NCBI GenBank assembly: GCA_963170185.1
Contig: CAUJGS010000063.1
Span: 1 to 37,690, forward strand
Length of the DNA: 37,690 nt
DNA from: Bdellovibrionota bacterium
GTDB lineage: Bacteria > Bdellovibrionota > Bdellovibrionia > Bdellovibrionales > JAMPXM01
Direction of reading: 5' to 3'
Numbering within the stretch: the first letter of the stretch is position 1; every line of letters begins with the position of its first letter. Below the pieces are notes generated by a model that saw nothing but the letters and a program-made list of their open reading frames with translations, did no database searches and was not told where the DNA came from. Below, one piece after another: positions 15,073 through 24,789 of this stretch. Made by a program: the position numbers and the translations under genes.

Positions 15073-18000
15073 ATGACGCCATCACGCCTTGGCCAACAGC
15101 TCTTGGTTACTATCGGTGTTCTCGGTTTTCTCAGTGGAACGATCGGCCTCACGGGTGAAGCGAAAGCAGAATCAAAGGCCCTGCCGACAACGGCAATCGA
15201 GCTGAAGAACAACGAATCACCGGCGTCGGATCTCCTTCTCAATGGTCAGCCACTTGATGCCGACCGCGCGGCCGACCTTCGCAAACAAGGTCAAGATCTC
15301 AGCCGCCTCAATCCGGTTAGCAACGACATCTGGTCGAACACAAAACTCTCTGCTGTCGACCACGGCAATCGTCAATACCCCGCAGAAAACAGTGTTCCAC
15401 TGATCGAGTTCAAGTCGATCATGCCCTTGAACCCAGAGGGCTGGTATCGCACCCAAGTACAAGGCACTGCGGAAGACGGACAAGTTCGTCTGTATCGCAT
15501 GCTCTTAAGTCTCAACACACACCAAGCCCTGATGCGCGCGGCCTTGCTTCGCAAACTGGGCTACCCCGTTCAGTCTCCCCGTTGGTTCCGCCAGGTCCGA
15601 GTGAAGTTCGCAAACGCCGATGAACGCAAAAAGTTTATCGCCGAGATTCCAGTTCAAGCGGGTCTCGTCGACAACAAACGTTGGGTTGTAAATGACGGTG
15701 AAAAAGACGGTGTCGTTTTGCTTCAAGACGTGATGCTCGAACCGTCGACGATCACGGTTCCCACGGCGTTCTACATGGGCAATATGCTAGCGACCCACCT
15801 GAAGGGCCGTCGCACGATGCGATCGCTTTTGATTCCATTCACTTTGGTGGACGTTCCCGAGAGCGTGAATATGTATGCGTGGGAAGCCGCGCAGCTGATC
15901 AACGAAAGCGTGATCTTCACACATAAGTACGCAGATGCCTTCCAGGAGACGACTCTCGACGACGTTCAGTGGATCATCGAGCGCATGGCGCAGCTCTCGC
16001 GCGATGATTGGCGTGAGATCGTGCACGCAGGGAAATACCCTTCGGACATCGAAGCTATCATTTATGAAAAAACAATTGCTCGTCGCAACAACCTGATCGC
16101 TTACGCGAAAGTCCAAAATCGCCTAGCTCCCGAACTCAGAAAGTATGAATTCAATAAAAACGTCAGTGTCGGCTCCGTTCAGCAAGGGAAAGTCACGCAG
16201 GAGCACTATGACGGATACGCTCTGCGTTTCACGCATGGCGATCCAGAGTCTCCGTTAAAAACCGACGACATCGTTCGCTTCTTAAAAATCGAGGCGAAAT
16301 CCGCTGGTATCAGGCAGCTCACTTCCATGATCAACGAGAAGCTTGAACTCTTCCCGATGGACAAACTCCTGCAAGAACGCTCGGAAGGATTGCGCCAACA
16401 GTTTTTCGATCACATTCGCACAAACCCGACTAAACCATTTGTTCAGCCGGTTTCCACGTGGGGCGGCCCCACCGGCGGAATCATGTTCAATGCCTCTCGC
16501 TCGATCGTCACTGGTTCGTACTTCGGCGATCAATCAAGCGACTTCAAAGTGAGTCTTGTCGACCAAGTTTCAGCAGGCGCACGTATTGGATACTTCTTGG
16601 GGGTCGATGGCTATCCAAAAGTCTTCCCTGGTATTGGAGCCAACCTCTCGGTCATTCGTAGCTACGTCCACGTACGTCCGATTCCTAGTATGGAAGCGGC
16701 GGACAAAAAGTCCTGGGGAGATCTCTTTGTTCCGAAGTTCATGAAGAACCTCGGCAACATGCTTTCGACATCGTCGGCCGAGAAACCGGAAGACCGCCAA
16801 AAGGAGATGAACGACAACATCACCAAATTCCTTGAAGAGTTAAAGGAAGGCGAAAGCTTCACCGTCACCGACACTTTGGCGATGGGAGAGAATGCTTCAC
16901 TCACGATTCCGATCACGACTCTGCTTGGTCTCGATCCTGTGTCTTATGCCAGCACCATCGTTCTTGGTGTCTCAGCCAACCAGGTCGTGCTTCGCCGTAC
17001 GACATTCAACCGTGAAAACGGATTTATCAAAATCTATCTACAAAACATCCAATCGCAAATGGCCGGCGTATCGTTAGATGTGAACCTTTGGATGAACATC
17101 ATGCGCCTAAGCTTCGAGAAAAAATGGGGCCAAGCGCGCACCCGCGCCTTTCATTTGGATGAAAAACCAACGGACGAGACAAAGCTCCGCAATACGATCT
17201 TGGCAATGAGAGGGATTCTAGCGAGCAACAACTCGGAGATCCTAGAAGCGAACTTCTATCCTTATATCTTGAATCACAAAACTCAGGCCGATATCTCTCA
17301 AGGAAAGTTCCTTTTCTGGAGATGGACGAATATCGAAGAGTGGCATCGCGTAAAAGTGCGACCGCCGAAAGATCCGACGAAGGACTTTGATCCTAAGAAA
17401 TTCGAACGCACGCTGTTTAGTCATCGAATCTTGCAGCGTTCGGGGAAGAACTACTACTCGTTCCTATCCGACGTTTTAGATGGGCTCGTTCAAAACTCGA
17501 GCTTCTGGAAGCCAGGAATCCTCGCCGGTGGTGGCGGGTCGAACCCGAAAGATAGTTTCTTCGGAAGCGCGCGCTGGACAGTGACGACAACGGAAGCCGA
17601 AGTCACAAAAGGCAAAGAAGGCAATCCCGTTACCACCGTCGAAAACTTCTGGGCCGGCTGGGACCTCTCGAAAAAGGATCTCTTCGGAGCGCTGGACGAC
17701 ATTGATCGCCGCGTGCAAGGGCTTGGTCTTGGCTTACCACTGGTGAATCGCGACAACTTCCATGACATGCGCCGCCTGCAGCTCTACGAGATCCGCACGA
17801 CGCTGATCATTTACAAGGCCGGAATGGAAAAACTTCGCAAGCGCCTTTTGGTTCGGAACGGCGATCGCGGCAATGCGTTTAAGCGCATTCTTGGCTGGGA
17901 CAAGTTCAGCGGCACGGACAAAGAGATCGTCGAAAAGATCCTGATCCCGATGTATGGGAAACAACGCTTCGACGACTGGTGCTATATGCAACGTCAAGGT

Positions 18001-18393
18001 GGCGAAGCCGAGCGTTCAACGGAAACCGGATTCAAGGGTGAAAGCTACTCATGCTTGATGCCTTGGATGTGGGAGGTTTTGGAGCTTCGCCGGGCGTATC
18101 CGTCTAATCGCGAAGAGCGTGTGAAGTGGGCGACTCGCATGGTCACTCACCTCGAGCGCCATCTCGAACTTGCCAAAGTCATCAACTTCATCGGCAAAGA
18201 AAATCTCTTCTTCCAGGTAAAGATCTCTGGATTCCGCACCCGCGATGAAAATGGCGATACCGCCGACTACCGTTCTTCGACCATCGGGACGTTCAGCACG
18301 AAGGATCGCGCGGGTATCTTTAAAGACTTCTCGACCGACTACAACATCACGTCGTCCGAGATGAACGCCAGCTACTTGAGTGAGGGGTTCTAA
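15073..18393 (+). CDS. Large exported protein, unknown function
   Basis: This 1106-aa protein starts at ATG 15073, behind GAGGAGGG at good spacing; an in-frame TTG at 15055 is rejected. A signal peptide (LLVTIGVLGFLSGTIG, likely cut after GEAKA) directs export. I recognise no domain. The N-terminal ~400 residues look mixed alpha/beta and charged. A stretch around 470-560 is rich in alternating polar/hydrophobic residues (GGIMFNASRSIVTGSYFGD, GARIGYFLGVDGYP), as in beta-rich or outer-membrane proteins, followed by helical charged regions. Cysteines are almost absent except for a few near the C-terminus (WCYMQRQ, YSCLMPW). Its TAA stop shares a base with the ATG of the subtilase gene (TAATG), so the two products are probably made in fixed ratio. 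It may be a substrate, chaperone, inhibitor or surface partner of the protease. Confidence 0.85.
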   Translation: MTPSRLGQQLLVTIGVLGFLSGTIGLTGEAKAESKALPTTAIELKNNESPASDLLLNGQPLDADRAADLRKQGQDLSRLNPVSNDIWSNTKLSAVDHGNRQYPAENSVPLIEFKSIMPLNPEGWYRTQVQGTAEDGQVRLYRMLLSLNTHQALMRAALLRKLGYPVQSPRWFRQVRVKFANADERKKFIAEIPVQAGLVDNKRWVVNDGEKDGVVLLQDVMLEPSTITVPTAFYMGNMLATHLKGRRTMRSLLIPFTLVDVPESVNMYAWEAAQLINESVIFTHKYADAFQETTLDDVQWIIERMAQLSRDDWREIVHAGKYPSDIEAIIYEKTIARRNNLIAYAKVQNRLAPELRKYEFNKNVSVGSVQQGKVTQEHYDGYALRFTHGDPESPLKTDDIVRFLKIEAKSAGIRQLTSMINEKLELFPMDKLLQERSEGLRQQFFDHIRTNPTKPFVQPVSTWGGPTGGIMFNASRSIVTGSYFGDQSSDFKVSLVDQVSAGARIGYFLGVDGYPKVFPGIGANLSVIRSYVHVRPIPSMEAADKKSWGDLFVPKFMKNLGNMLSTSSAEKPEDRQKEMNDNITKFLEELKEGESFTVTDTLAMGENASLTIPITTLLGLDPVSYASTIVLGVSANQVVLRRTTFNRENGFIKIYLQNIQSQMAGVSLDVNLWMNIMRLSFEKKWGQARTRAFHLDEKPTDETKLRNTILAMRGILASNNSEILEANFYPYILNHKTQADISQGKFLFWRWTNIEEWHRVKVRPPKDPTKDFDPKKFERTLFSHRILQRSGKNYYSFLSDVLDGLVQNSSFWKPGILAGGGGSNPKDSFFGSARWTVTTTEAEVTKGKEGNPVTTVENFWAGWDLSKKDLFGALDDIDRRVQGLGLGLPLVNRDNFHDMRRLQLYEIRTTLIIYKAGMEKLRKRLLVRNGDRGNAFKRILGWDKFSGTDKEIVEKILIPMYGKQRFDDWCYMQRQGGEAERSTETGFKGESYSCLMPWMWEVLELRRAYPSNREERVKWATRMVTHLERHLELAKVINFIGKENLFFQVKISGFRTRDENGDTADYRSSTIGTFSTKDRAGIFKDFSTDYNITSSEMNASYLSEGF

Positions 18394-21300
18394 TGAAACG
18401 GTTCATGCTCAACACACTCAGTTCAACACTCATCTTAGCTGTCGCTCAAACTCTTGGAGCGTTCACATCTCCGCTTTTCGCGATGACACCAACGACACTC
18501 AAGAGCGGATACGAAGTCATCGTCAGCGCGACCCCAGGCGGCTCCACTCAGGAGATCGAATCTGTTTTGAAGTCTCCGATGGTTTCAAACGTTCGATTTG
18601 TGTTTTCTCCTGATGAACAGCGCATGCTGAGGTCGATCGGACGAATTGCCCTTGCCGAAGCAAGGAAGTTCACTCTGAAAGACGAGACGGATTATGCCCG
18701 CCTCAATGAGCAAGTGGTTCGCGCCAAGTGGCGCGTTAAGCTTGAGCCCGCAGAAATTCGCTTTCTCGTTTCTCAACCTCTTCCACAGACCACTCCACAA
18801 ACGGGCATGGGCGATACAAAGCCTGTGGGGCTTTCCGCCAAATTCGACAACCTGTTATGGGGCATGAAAAACATCGGGCAGCAGATCGCGATCGCCCTAG
18901 ACGATCTCACGAGCGATATCGTTCAGGGCATCAAAGGCGAAGATATCGGGCTAGACCGCGCCCCCAAAGAAAACTCGGACCCTTCCAAGCGTATCACCAT
19001 TGCTGTTCTTGATTCAGGTGTCGACTTCGGACACCCCGAAATGGCAGATCAGCTGTATGAAAACGTCGCCGAGTGCAAAGCACTGGCGCAACACACGAAA
19101 TGTCTGAAAGACGCCGGCGCCCTGCAAGGCGCTAGTGCCTCGGCTATCGCGGAAGCCAAGAAACAGTGCGATCAGCAGTATCTCGGCAAAGACTTCGACG
19201 GTAACGGCTACCCGCTCGATTGTTCGGGTTGGAATCTCACCGTAAAAGGTGCTGCTGGTTCCAATGTCTGGGGCGACAACGACGCGCGCGACACCATTGG
19301 GCACGGAACACACATCGCCGGAATTCTGTCGGCCACCAACAAAGACGGCGACGGAGTTTTTGGTGTCATTCAAAACTCCAGAATTCTTCCGGTAAAGGTC
19401 ATCACGGCATCGCCAACAGAACCCGTAAGACCAGCGGAAGTCGGCGTCATCAGCAACCCGGCTACTGTCGGCATCCCATCGGTTTCAACGACTCTCCCCG
19501 CCCCGGACGAAGGAAGCCTCAAGGCGGAGCGCGGTCTCGGTGATCTCGTTGCTCGCGGTATTCTGTACTCACTTCGCTCGGGTGCTCAAATTATCAATAT
19601 GTCCCTGGGGTGGCCGGCTGACGTCGATTCCAATTTGATGTCGCAGATGATTGATCTCGCGCGATCGCGAGGAGTTTTGGTCGTAGCCGCGGCAGGGAAC
19701 GACGGCACCGATGCGTTAATTCGTCCGTGCATCTTTGAAGGCGTAATCTGCGTCGCCTCCCATGATCCAGACGGTGCGATTTCTCACTTCTCCAATCACG
19801 GTGCGGGCGTCGACATCGCGGCACCTGGCCTTGGAATCTTAAGCATCTTCCCAACATCGCTCACCTCACGCATCTTTACGGACCGTGTCGGCTACGAGCA
19901 GAAAAACGGAACAAGTATGGCGGCCCCTTATGTCGCCGGGATTCTAGCTCGTCTTCTGAATGCCGGATATTCGGCGTCGGAAGCTCAGGCTCGTCTACTC
20001 GCCGGAGTTCGTCCGGTTAAGACCAACCCCCGAGTGTCTCGATCCAAGCAGATGTTGGTGCAAACAGGAAACGCCGATCTCGGCCTGGCGTTCAAAGCGG
20101 CACCCCGCCCTTTGATTCTACCGACGACAAAAAAACCTCTCTTAGCGAAATGGAACCGACTGGATCGTACGATCTCCGTTTCACTGGAGTTACAAAACCA
20201 GTGGGCCAAAGCACGCTCTGTGACTATTCGCCCGGATGTTGTCGAGCAATCCGGTTTGCCTCGTGAGGCCGTGGTGAACCAGCGCGAAATCCGCGTCAGC
20301 GGCTGGCCACAAGGCGAAAAACGAACACTTCCCCTGGAAATCACAATCCAATCGACCCGTCTGGATAGCGAACTCTTGATCGCTCTTGAGATCGAAAGTC
20401 AGGATGAAAAGTCCGGTAAAACCACGACGGATACTCGGCACATAGCTGTCGAGATCGTGGCCCTTCCTTCGGCTGGCGATCGCGAAATTGAAAACAAACC
20501 GTTTAGCGGCGACATCCAGCTTATCTCGCTTGTTCCGAAGTCATCGCTGCGCACGATTCAGAATCTCGACGGAGCGATTAACCAAGACTACATGGCTATC
20601 AACACGGCGGGATCAAAAACCAAACTGATCCTCATGCGCGAAACTTCGGGGGCGTTTAATCTTGAAAACTCCCACGAGATGGCGACACCACAAGGGAGCC
20701 TGCTCGTGCTTCAGCGCTTGGATCTCAATGGTGATGGAGTTTCAGATTACGCTTTGGTTTGGAAACAAGCACCGTCGGCGGCGGCTCGCTATCCGATCTT
20801 CACATTCCGCTTCTTCGACTCCAATCTTAAGCCTCTTGCGCTTGAGTTCGATGGCAAGACGGCGACCGAAGCAAGCTATGGGAACACGATCTCCGTTATC
20901 ACCGACAAGTTTCAGTGGATTTCCGTTGGCAAACGCCGATTCCCGGCTTGGATTTCGCGCGGCACGACGCCGGAATCCGAAAAGCCAGCTTACGATCCTT
21001 GGAATCCGACCCCAATTGACCTGCCAAGTTTCCGCTTCTACGTGTGGGGCGACCAAGGACTTAAAACGATCAAACTCGAGGACAAAACCCCGATCGCGTT
21101 TTTCCCACCGTCGCGCGAAGATCTGAAGTCAGGACGCCTAAAGGCATTGTGGGTTACCGGAACGGGAACCGATCAGGTTTACGAAGTTTCGGAAGTCTAT
21201 GACATGACTGTTCGCTCAATCCGTGAAGCCGACTTTGGCGGCGTACGAAGCATTCGGCCGACAATGATCGCACCCGTCTATGATCTCTCGCAGTCGCAGG

Positions 21301-21893
21301 CTAACGGTAGCGGCGAAGTCGTCGGAGCTGCCTTTTCAAGCGAGAGCTATCGCGCCGCTCAGCGTGTGACGGGCTTTAGCCTTAAACATGGAGTTTTGTA
21401 CGATTCGATTTTGAATCCGATCTCTAAGACAGACGCCGTTGTTGCGGTTTTAGCTGGTTTCGCGGACCCGGCGAAAAAGACCTCGACGACGACGATCACA
21501 CAAACCATCTATGAGATGCAAGTCCACGAGACTCGTGTCGACGGTTCCAAGGGTGTGGTTACAAGCACATCGCTTAAGAAGTTTAGCTTCATGCCGGGAT
21601 TCTTCTTTCAAAAGCTCTTCTTCCCGATCGTGGGAGGCGACTCTGTCTCCGGCGGAAGACTTCCGATGGTCTATCTCGCTCAGGGCTTTGGAACCGGAAT
21701 CGCAATGGAAGTGACGGCCGTTCGCCAAGAGCGCGGGAAGGTGCTTGGTCTCACTCGCCCTGCTCGCTTGCGCCTGATTACTCCAAACGGGTGCGAGTCG
21801 ATGGGCGATCCGCTTGAGGCTCATGCAACGGGGCCAGCACGCGTCGCATATATCTGTGCGGATCGCGTGATGTTTGTTCCTATGACCTACTAA
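18393..21893 (+). CDS. Large secreted subtilisin-like (S8) serine protease
   Basis: This 1166-aa exported protease has a signal peptide (LILAVAQTLGAF...LFA) and a pro-region of about 100 residues. The S8 catalytic domain runs from about 200 to 560 with an intact triad: Asp207 (AVLDSGVDFGHPE), His304 (GHGTHIAGI) and Ser508 (NGTSMAAPYVAG); oxyanion Asn436 is in AAAGNDG. Inserts after the Asp motif contain several cysteines (AECKALAQHTKCLKD, KKQCDQQ), probably disulfides, and an Asp-rich loop (DFDGNGYPLD) that may bind calcium. The ~600-residue C-terminal half is beta-rich and includes a calcium-type FG-GAP/VCBS-like motif (LDLNGDGVSDYALVW). It is coupled to the preceding gene by a TAATG overlap. 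Secreted subtilases are common in predatory bacteria; the substrate here is unknown. Confidence 0.94.
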   Translation: MKRFMLNTLSSTLILAVAQTLGAFTSPLFAMTPTTLKSGYEVIVSATPGGSTQEIESVLKSPMVSNVRFVFSPDEQRMLRSIGRIALAEARKFTLKDETDYARLNEQVVRAKWRVKLEPAEIRFLVSQPLPQTTPQTGMGDTKPVGLSAKFDNLLWGMKNIGQQIAIALDDLTSDIVQGIKGEDIGLDRAPKENSDPSKRITIAVLDSGVDFGHPEMADQLYENVAECKALAQHTKCLKDAGALQGASASAIAEAKKQCDQQYLGKDFDGNGYPLDCSGWNLTVKGAAGSNVWGDNDARDTIGHGTHIAGILSATNKDGDGVFGVIQNSRILPVKVITASPTEPVRPAEVGVISNPATVGIPSVSTTLPAPDEGSLKAERGLGDLVARGILYSLRSGAQIINMSLGWPADVDSNLMSQMIDLARSRGVLVVAAAGNDGTDALIRPCIFEGVICVASHDPDGAISHFSNHGAGVDIAAPGLGILSIFPTSLTSRIFTDRVGYEQKNGTSMAAPYVAGILARLLNAGYSASEAQARLLAGVRPVKTNPRVSRSKQMLVQTGNADLGLAFKAAPRPLILPTTKKPLLAKWNRLDRTISVSLELQNQWAKARSVTIRPDVVEQSGLPREAVVNQREIRVSGWPQGEKRTLPLEITIQSTRLDSELLIALEIESQDEKSGKTTTDTRHIAVEIVALPSAGDREIENKPFSGDIQLISLVPKSSLRTIQNLDGAINQDYMAINTAGSKTKLILMRETSGAFNLENSHEMATPQGSLLVLQRLDLNGDGVSDYALVWKQAPSAAARYPIFTFRFFDSNLKPLALEFDGKTATEASYGNTISVITDKFQWISVGKRRFPAWISRGTTPESEKPAYDPWNPTPIDLPSFRFYVWGDQGLKTIKLEDKTPIAFFPPSREDLKSGRLKALWVTGTGTDQVYEVSEVYDMTVRSIREADFGGVRSIRPTMIAPVYDLSQSQANGSGEVVGAAFSSESYRAAQRVTGFSLKHGVLYDSILNPISKTDAVVAVLAGFADPAKKTSTTTITQTIYEMQVHETRVDGSKGVVTSTSLKKFSFMPGFFFQKLFFPIVGGDSVSGGRLPMVYLAQGFGTGIAMEVTAVRQERGKVLGLTRPARLRLITPNGCESMGDPLEAHATGPARVAYICADRVMFVPMTY

Positions 21894-21904
21894 CAAAGAG
21901 CCTT

Positions 21905-23080
21905 TTAGGATTCTTTGATCTGGGCTTTAAGCTGTTTGGCGGCGAGGGCGTAACCTCCGCCGCCACCGTCAACGAAGTGAATATGATTGTCGAGTTGAAA
22001 AACCAGACACGTCATCAGGGCTTCGTTTGAAAAGTGAGCGCCGTAGTAAAGTCGCCCGTTAGCTCGTTGTTCTTCTAGATAATTTAGAACCAGATTCTTT
22101 TGTTCTCGTGAACAATCACGCACCATTCGAATCATATCGTCGAACTTTTGAAAATCCGTGTTGGCACTTAGATCTTGCAGATATCTATCGGCCGTGAACC
22201 AGCCTTTGATGGTAGCACCCGTCCAAACCAGAATACGCATCACCAACGCCTCGACGAGTATGGACTTTAGCTTGCCTAGCTGAGCGAAAAACGAAAATCC
22301 GAAAGCTTGAATACGCATTTCTGTCAAAAGTGACCGATAGTTCAAGCCGCGGTCCATCTTCTCGGGGGAGACGGGACGCGAATCTTTGGAGTCCAAAACG
22401 GAGTCCAAGTACCTTAGAGTTTCGCGATAAACCGTCGACGATGTCTTGGACTCCTTGGCCAAAATCAAGAGACTCATCATTTCACCCTTTTTTGCCTTGA
22501 TCGGGTTCCAGCGACAAGAAAGCCCTTCGAAGTCCGCCTCCGATGCAGACAGATCGCCGGCGATGCGAAACTTCTGGCCATCTGTCGATGGGTCCTTCAC
22601 CAGCTTTTCCGCAACCTGGAGGCCGCCTCCGCGAATAGCGGCGATCGTCGACTTTCCCGAGATCGCAAACTTTGCGACCTCAACACTCGCTCCTAGGCCA
22701 TTGATAACCGACACCGGAACGGCGCCGGTTCGGAGTTCCATAGCAAATACATCTCGAGCTAGGCGCTGCGCTCCGATGAGCGACGGACGAATTGTTTCCA
22801 TATCGTCGGCATGCACGAGGATTGTTGCTCCATCACCTCCAAAAACGAACGGAACCTCTTTGCCTTTGAGGCGGTTTAAGACGGCGACAATCGAGCTTGC
22901 GCCTAGCAGGTTTACGTCTTTGTATCTGTTCTCTTCAATCGCCTTGGTGGAACCGGCAATATCGGTCACCACGACCCACCAATCGGAGGGCAGCTCTCGG
23001 TAGTGTTCCGGATTTGCCACTTCACTGAATAGTGAGAATGGAACGAGCTTTTCGTAGAACGATTTAGACTCGATCGACAT
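21905..23080 (-). CDS. DUF3095 family protein (nucleotidyl-cyclase-fold-like)
   Basis: The 391-aa cytoplasmic protein matches the DUF3095 pattern as I know it: FYEKLVPFSLFSEV, HYRELPSDWWVVVTDIAGSTKAI, YKDVNLLGASSIVAVLN and PFVFGGDGATILV. VTDIAGST and FGGDG resemble the metal-binding Asp and the Gly-Asp turn of class III nucleotidyl cyclases (DIxGFT, GDxFL), so a related fold is likely. Catalytic activity is not established. ATG 23080 has AAGGA five bases upstream. It is the last gene of a dacB-transglycosylase-DUF3095 run, with a 26-nt gap to the transglycosylase. It ends 11 nt from the convergent subtilase gene with no terminator between. Confidence 0.85.
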   Translation of the reverse strand: MSIESKSFYEKLVPFSLFSEVANPEHYRELPSDWWVVVTDIAGSTKAIEENRYKDVNLLGASSIVAVLNRLKGKEVPFVFGGDGATILVHADDMETIRPSLIGAQRLARDVFAMELRTGAVPVSVINGLGASVEVAKFAISGKSTIAAIRGGGLQVAEKLVKDPSTDGQKFRIAGDLSASEADFEGLSCRWNPIKAKKGEMMSLLILAKESKTSSTVYRETLRYLDSVLDSKDSRPVSPEKMDRGLNYRSLLTEMRIQAFGFSFFAQLGKLKSILVEALVMRILVWTGATIKGWFTADRYLQDLSANTDFQKFDDMIRMVRDCSREQKNLVLNYLEEQRANGRLYYGAHFSNEALMTCLVFQLDNHIHFVDGGGGGYALAAKQLKAQIKES

Positions 23081-23106
23081 ACTGTCCTTCTTTCGTAGCG
23101 AATCAA

Positions 23107-24777
23107 CTAACGACTATCAGGAACGGGAGACGGAATCGGTGTCGGGGTCGGGGTCGGACTCGGCATCAAGAACGGCAGTAACGAACGGGCTGCTTCACTT
23201 AACACTCCCAGTTTCGCACTCGCGGAATCACCCGGCTGCATGCGTGGAATCGGCAAAACGGCGATTCTCCTACGCATCTCAGCCTCGTCTATTTCTCCAT
23301 CGAAGAATCGCTTCACGGTCTCCGCGCGAGTGGCCGGCACACGAACAAACGTACCGCGCGGGATATCTTTCTTCCCGCTTCTCACAGGCGCATTGATGTG
23401 TGTGTTCTGCAATTCGGCCAGAGCCGCTTCGCCATCATAAATGTCGACCAATGTGCGCCAAGCCATCGGCTTTCGAATGTCGAGTTCCTGACCGTCGAAC
23501 TCGATGCTCCACTTCACGTCGCCCAGCAACTCGCGGGCTCGTTTTTCCACCTCAATGGCGGCAAGAAAGCACGCGTAAAAATTGCTCGACGCAAAACCAA
23601 ACCGCCGGCTTTCGTATTTCTCTACAATCACGCCGAGGTCGCGTGATTTGGTTTTGCGAACCGCCCGAACGAGCCCCGAAGCGCCGTGATTGTAGGCCGT
23701 CAGTGCAAGCGGCCATGATTCTAGCCGCGAGTAGTTCGCCTTCATCAAGCGCGCCGCCGAGCGTGTTGCGGTCAATGGGTCGTTGCGCTCGTCGATTTCA
23801 CGATTGACCATCATCCACGTCTTCGCGGTTCTTGGCATGAACTGCCAAATACCGCTGGCGCCAACGCGTGACCGAGCTTTGATATTAAAACTGCTTTCGA
23901 CAAACGGAAGCCGCGTCAGCTCGATCGGTAAACCCTCCTCACGAAAAACGCGCTCCATCTCCTTGAGATAACGACCCGAGTAATACACGCCCAAAATGAA
24001 CTTGTCTCTTTGGCCTAGCTGAAAGCGAACGCGACGTTTGTTGGAGGCCTTCTGCAAATCCGTCTTAAGGCTCTTTAGCTGCTTTCGGCTCTCCTTTTTA
24101 AAAAGCTCAACCGGAGCGAGCTTGGTAAAGAAGCGCAAGTAGTCGCGATCCTGATCGCCCTTGATGTCGGACTCTTTTGTGATTTTGGATAGACGCAGAA
24201 GCCGACTCTGAACATCGGCGCGCGTGCGATTGAGAAGCTTTGTACGGGCACGGGCTTTTGCTTTCGGCGAGAGCGACGGGTCACGCGCGATTTTCGTGAA
24301 ATCCAAGGTCGTATAAACCCTGGTCACATCATCGACATCGTGAAGGACGCCTTGATCCGACGTATAGCGCGAATAGATTTCTTTCCAGAAATCGACGCGT
24401 GTGCGCAGGTTGTCCGGCACGGCAAATACTTTAGGATTCCAGCCAAGCGCTCCATCTTGGTTTCCATAAGAGGGCTGACGCCACGGAACCGAACGAATCA
24501 GATAACGCTCGGGAAGAATCTCCGCGGCTTCGTCGAGATCGCTCGGGTCCGTCGCGGGATCGTCTTCACGAAGGACAGACGATTGCCCGGCGCCTTCTTC
24601 AGCCTCAGGAAGCTCAAGCTCCGAATCGCCGAAAATTCCTTCTGGTCCACCGTCGGCTCCCAGTTCCGGAACTTCGCCGCCTTCACCAAATCCCGCTAAA
24701 GAAAAGATCACAAGACCGGTCAGCGCGATCACTCCAAGAGAGCGAAAATGCAATGAGGCCTTACTTCGTGACGTCAT
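23107..24777 (-). CDS. MltD-like lytic transglycosylase
   Basis: This exported 556-aa protein has a signal anchor or signal peptide (SLGVIALTGLVIFSLAGF) and an acidic Glu/Gly linker. A charged helical region precedes the SLT domain. The SLT motifs are clear: catalytic Glu in LPFVESSFN, GASGIWQFMP (family GAxGlWQF, typical of MltD), LTATRSAARLM and ALTAYNHGASG. After the domain, a stretch ending KDIPRGTFVRVP resembles the region following the catalytic domain in MltD, but no LysM repeats are seen. It ends in a Pro-Thr tail (PTPTPTPIPSPVP), encoded by a hexamer repeat. It cleaves glycan strands of peptidoglycan in the periplasm. Only 12 nt separate it from dacB, so the two wall enzymes are likely co-expressed. 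Confidence 0.92.
   Translation of the reverse strand: MTSRSKASLHFRSLGVIALTGLVIFSLAGFGEGGEVPELGADGGPEGIFGDSELELPEAEEGAGQSSVLREDDPATDPSDLDEAAEILPERYLIRSVPWRQPSYGNQDGALGWNPKVFAVPDNLRTRVDFWKEIYSRYTSDQGVLHDVDDVTRVYTTLDFTKIARDPSLSPKAKARARTKLLNRTRADVQSRLLRLSKITKESDIKGDQDRDYLRFFTKLAPVELFKKESRKQLKSLKTDLQKASNKRRVRFQLGQRDKFILGVYYSGRYLKEMERVFREEGLPIELTRLPFVESSFNIKARSRVGASGIWQFMPRTAKTWMMVNREIDERNDPLTATRSAARLMKANYSRLESWPLALTAYNHGASGLVRAVRKTKSRDLGVIVEKYESRRFGFASSNFYACFLAAIEVEKRARELLGDVKWSIEFDGQELDIRKPMAWRTLVDIYDGEAALAELQNTHINAPVRSGKKDIPRGTFVRVPATRAETVKRFFDGEIDEAEMRRRIAVLPIPRMQPGDSASAKLGVLSEAARSLLPFLMPSPTPTPTPIPSPVPDSR
23141..23158. repeat. Tandem hexamer repeat (GTCGGG-type, 3 copies)
   Basis: Three hexamers (GTCGGG, GTCGGG, GTCGGA) lie in the 3' end of the transglycosylase gene and encode its Pro-Thr tail on the minus strand. 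Copy changes would stay in frame and only alter tail length. Confidence 0.6.
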
Positions 24778-24789
24778 CTTGCTTTCGTC

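Noticed and set aside
22446-23003. 185-codon + strand ORF
   Set aside because: It lies opposite the DUF3095 gene, whose family motifs are clear.
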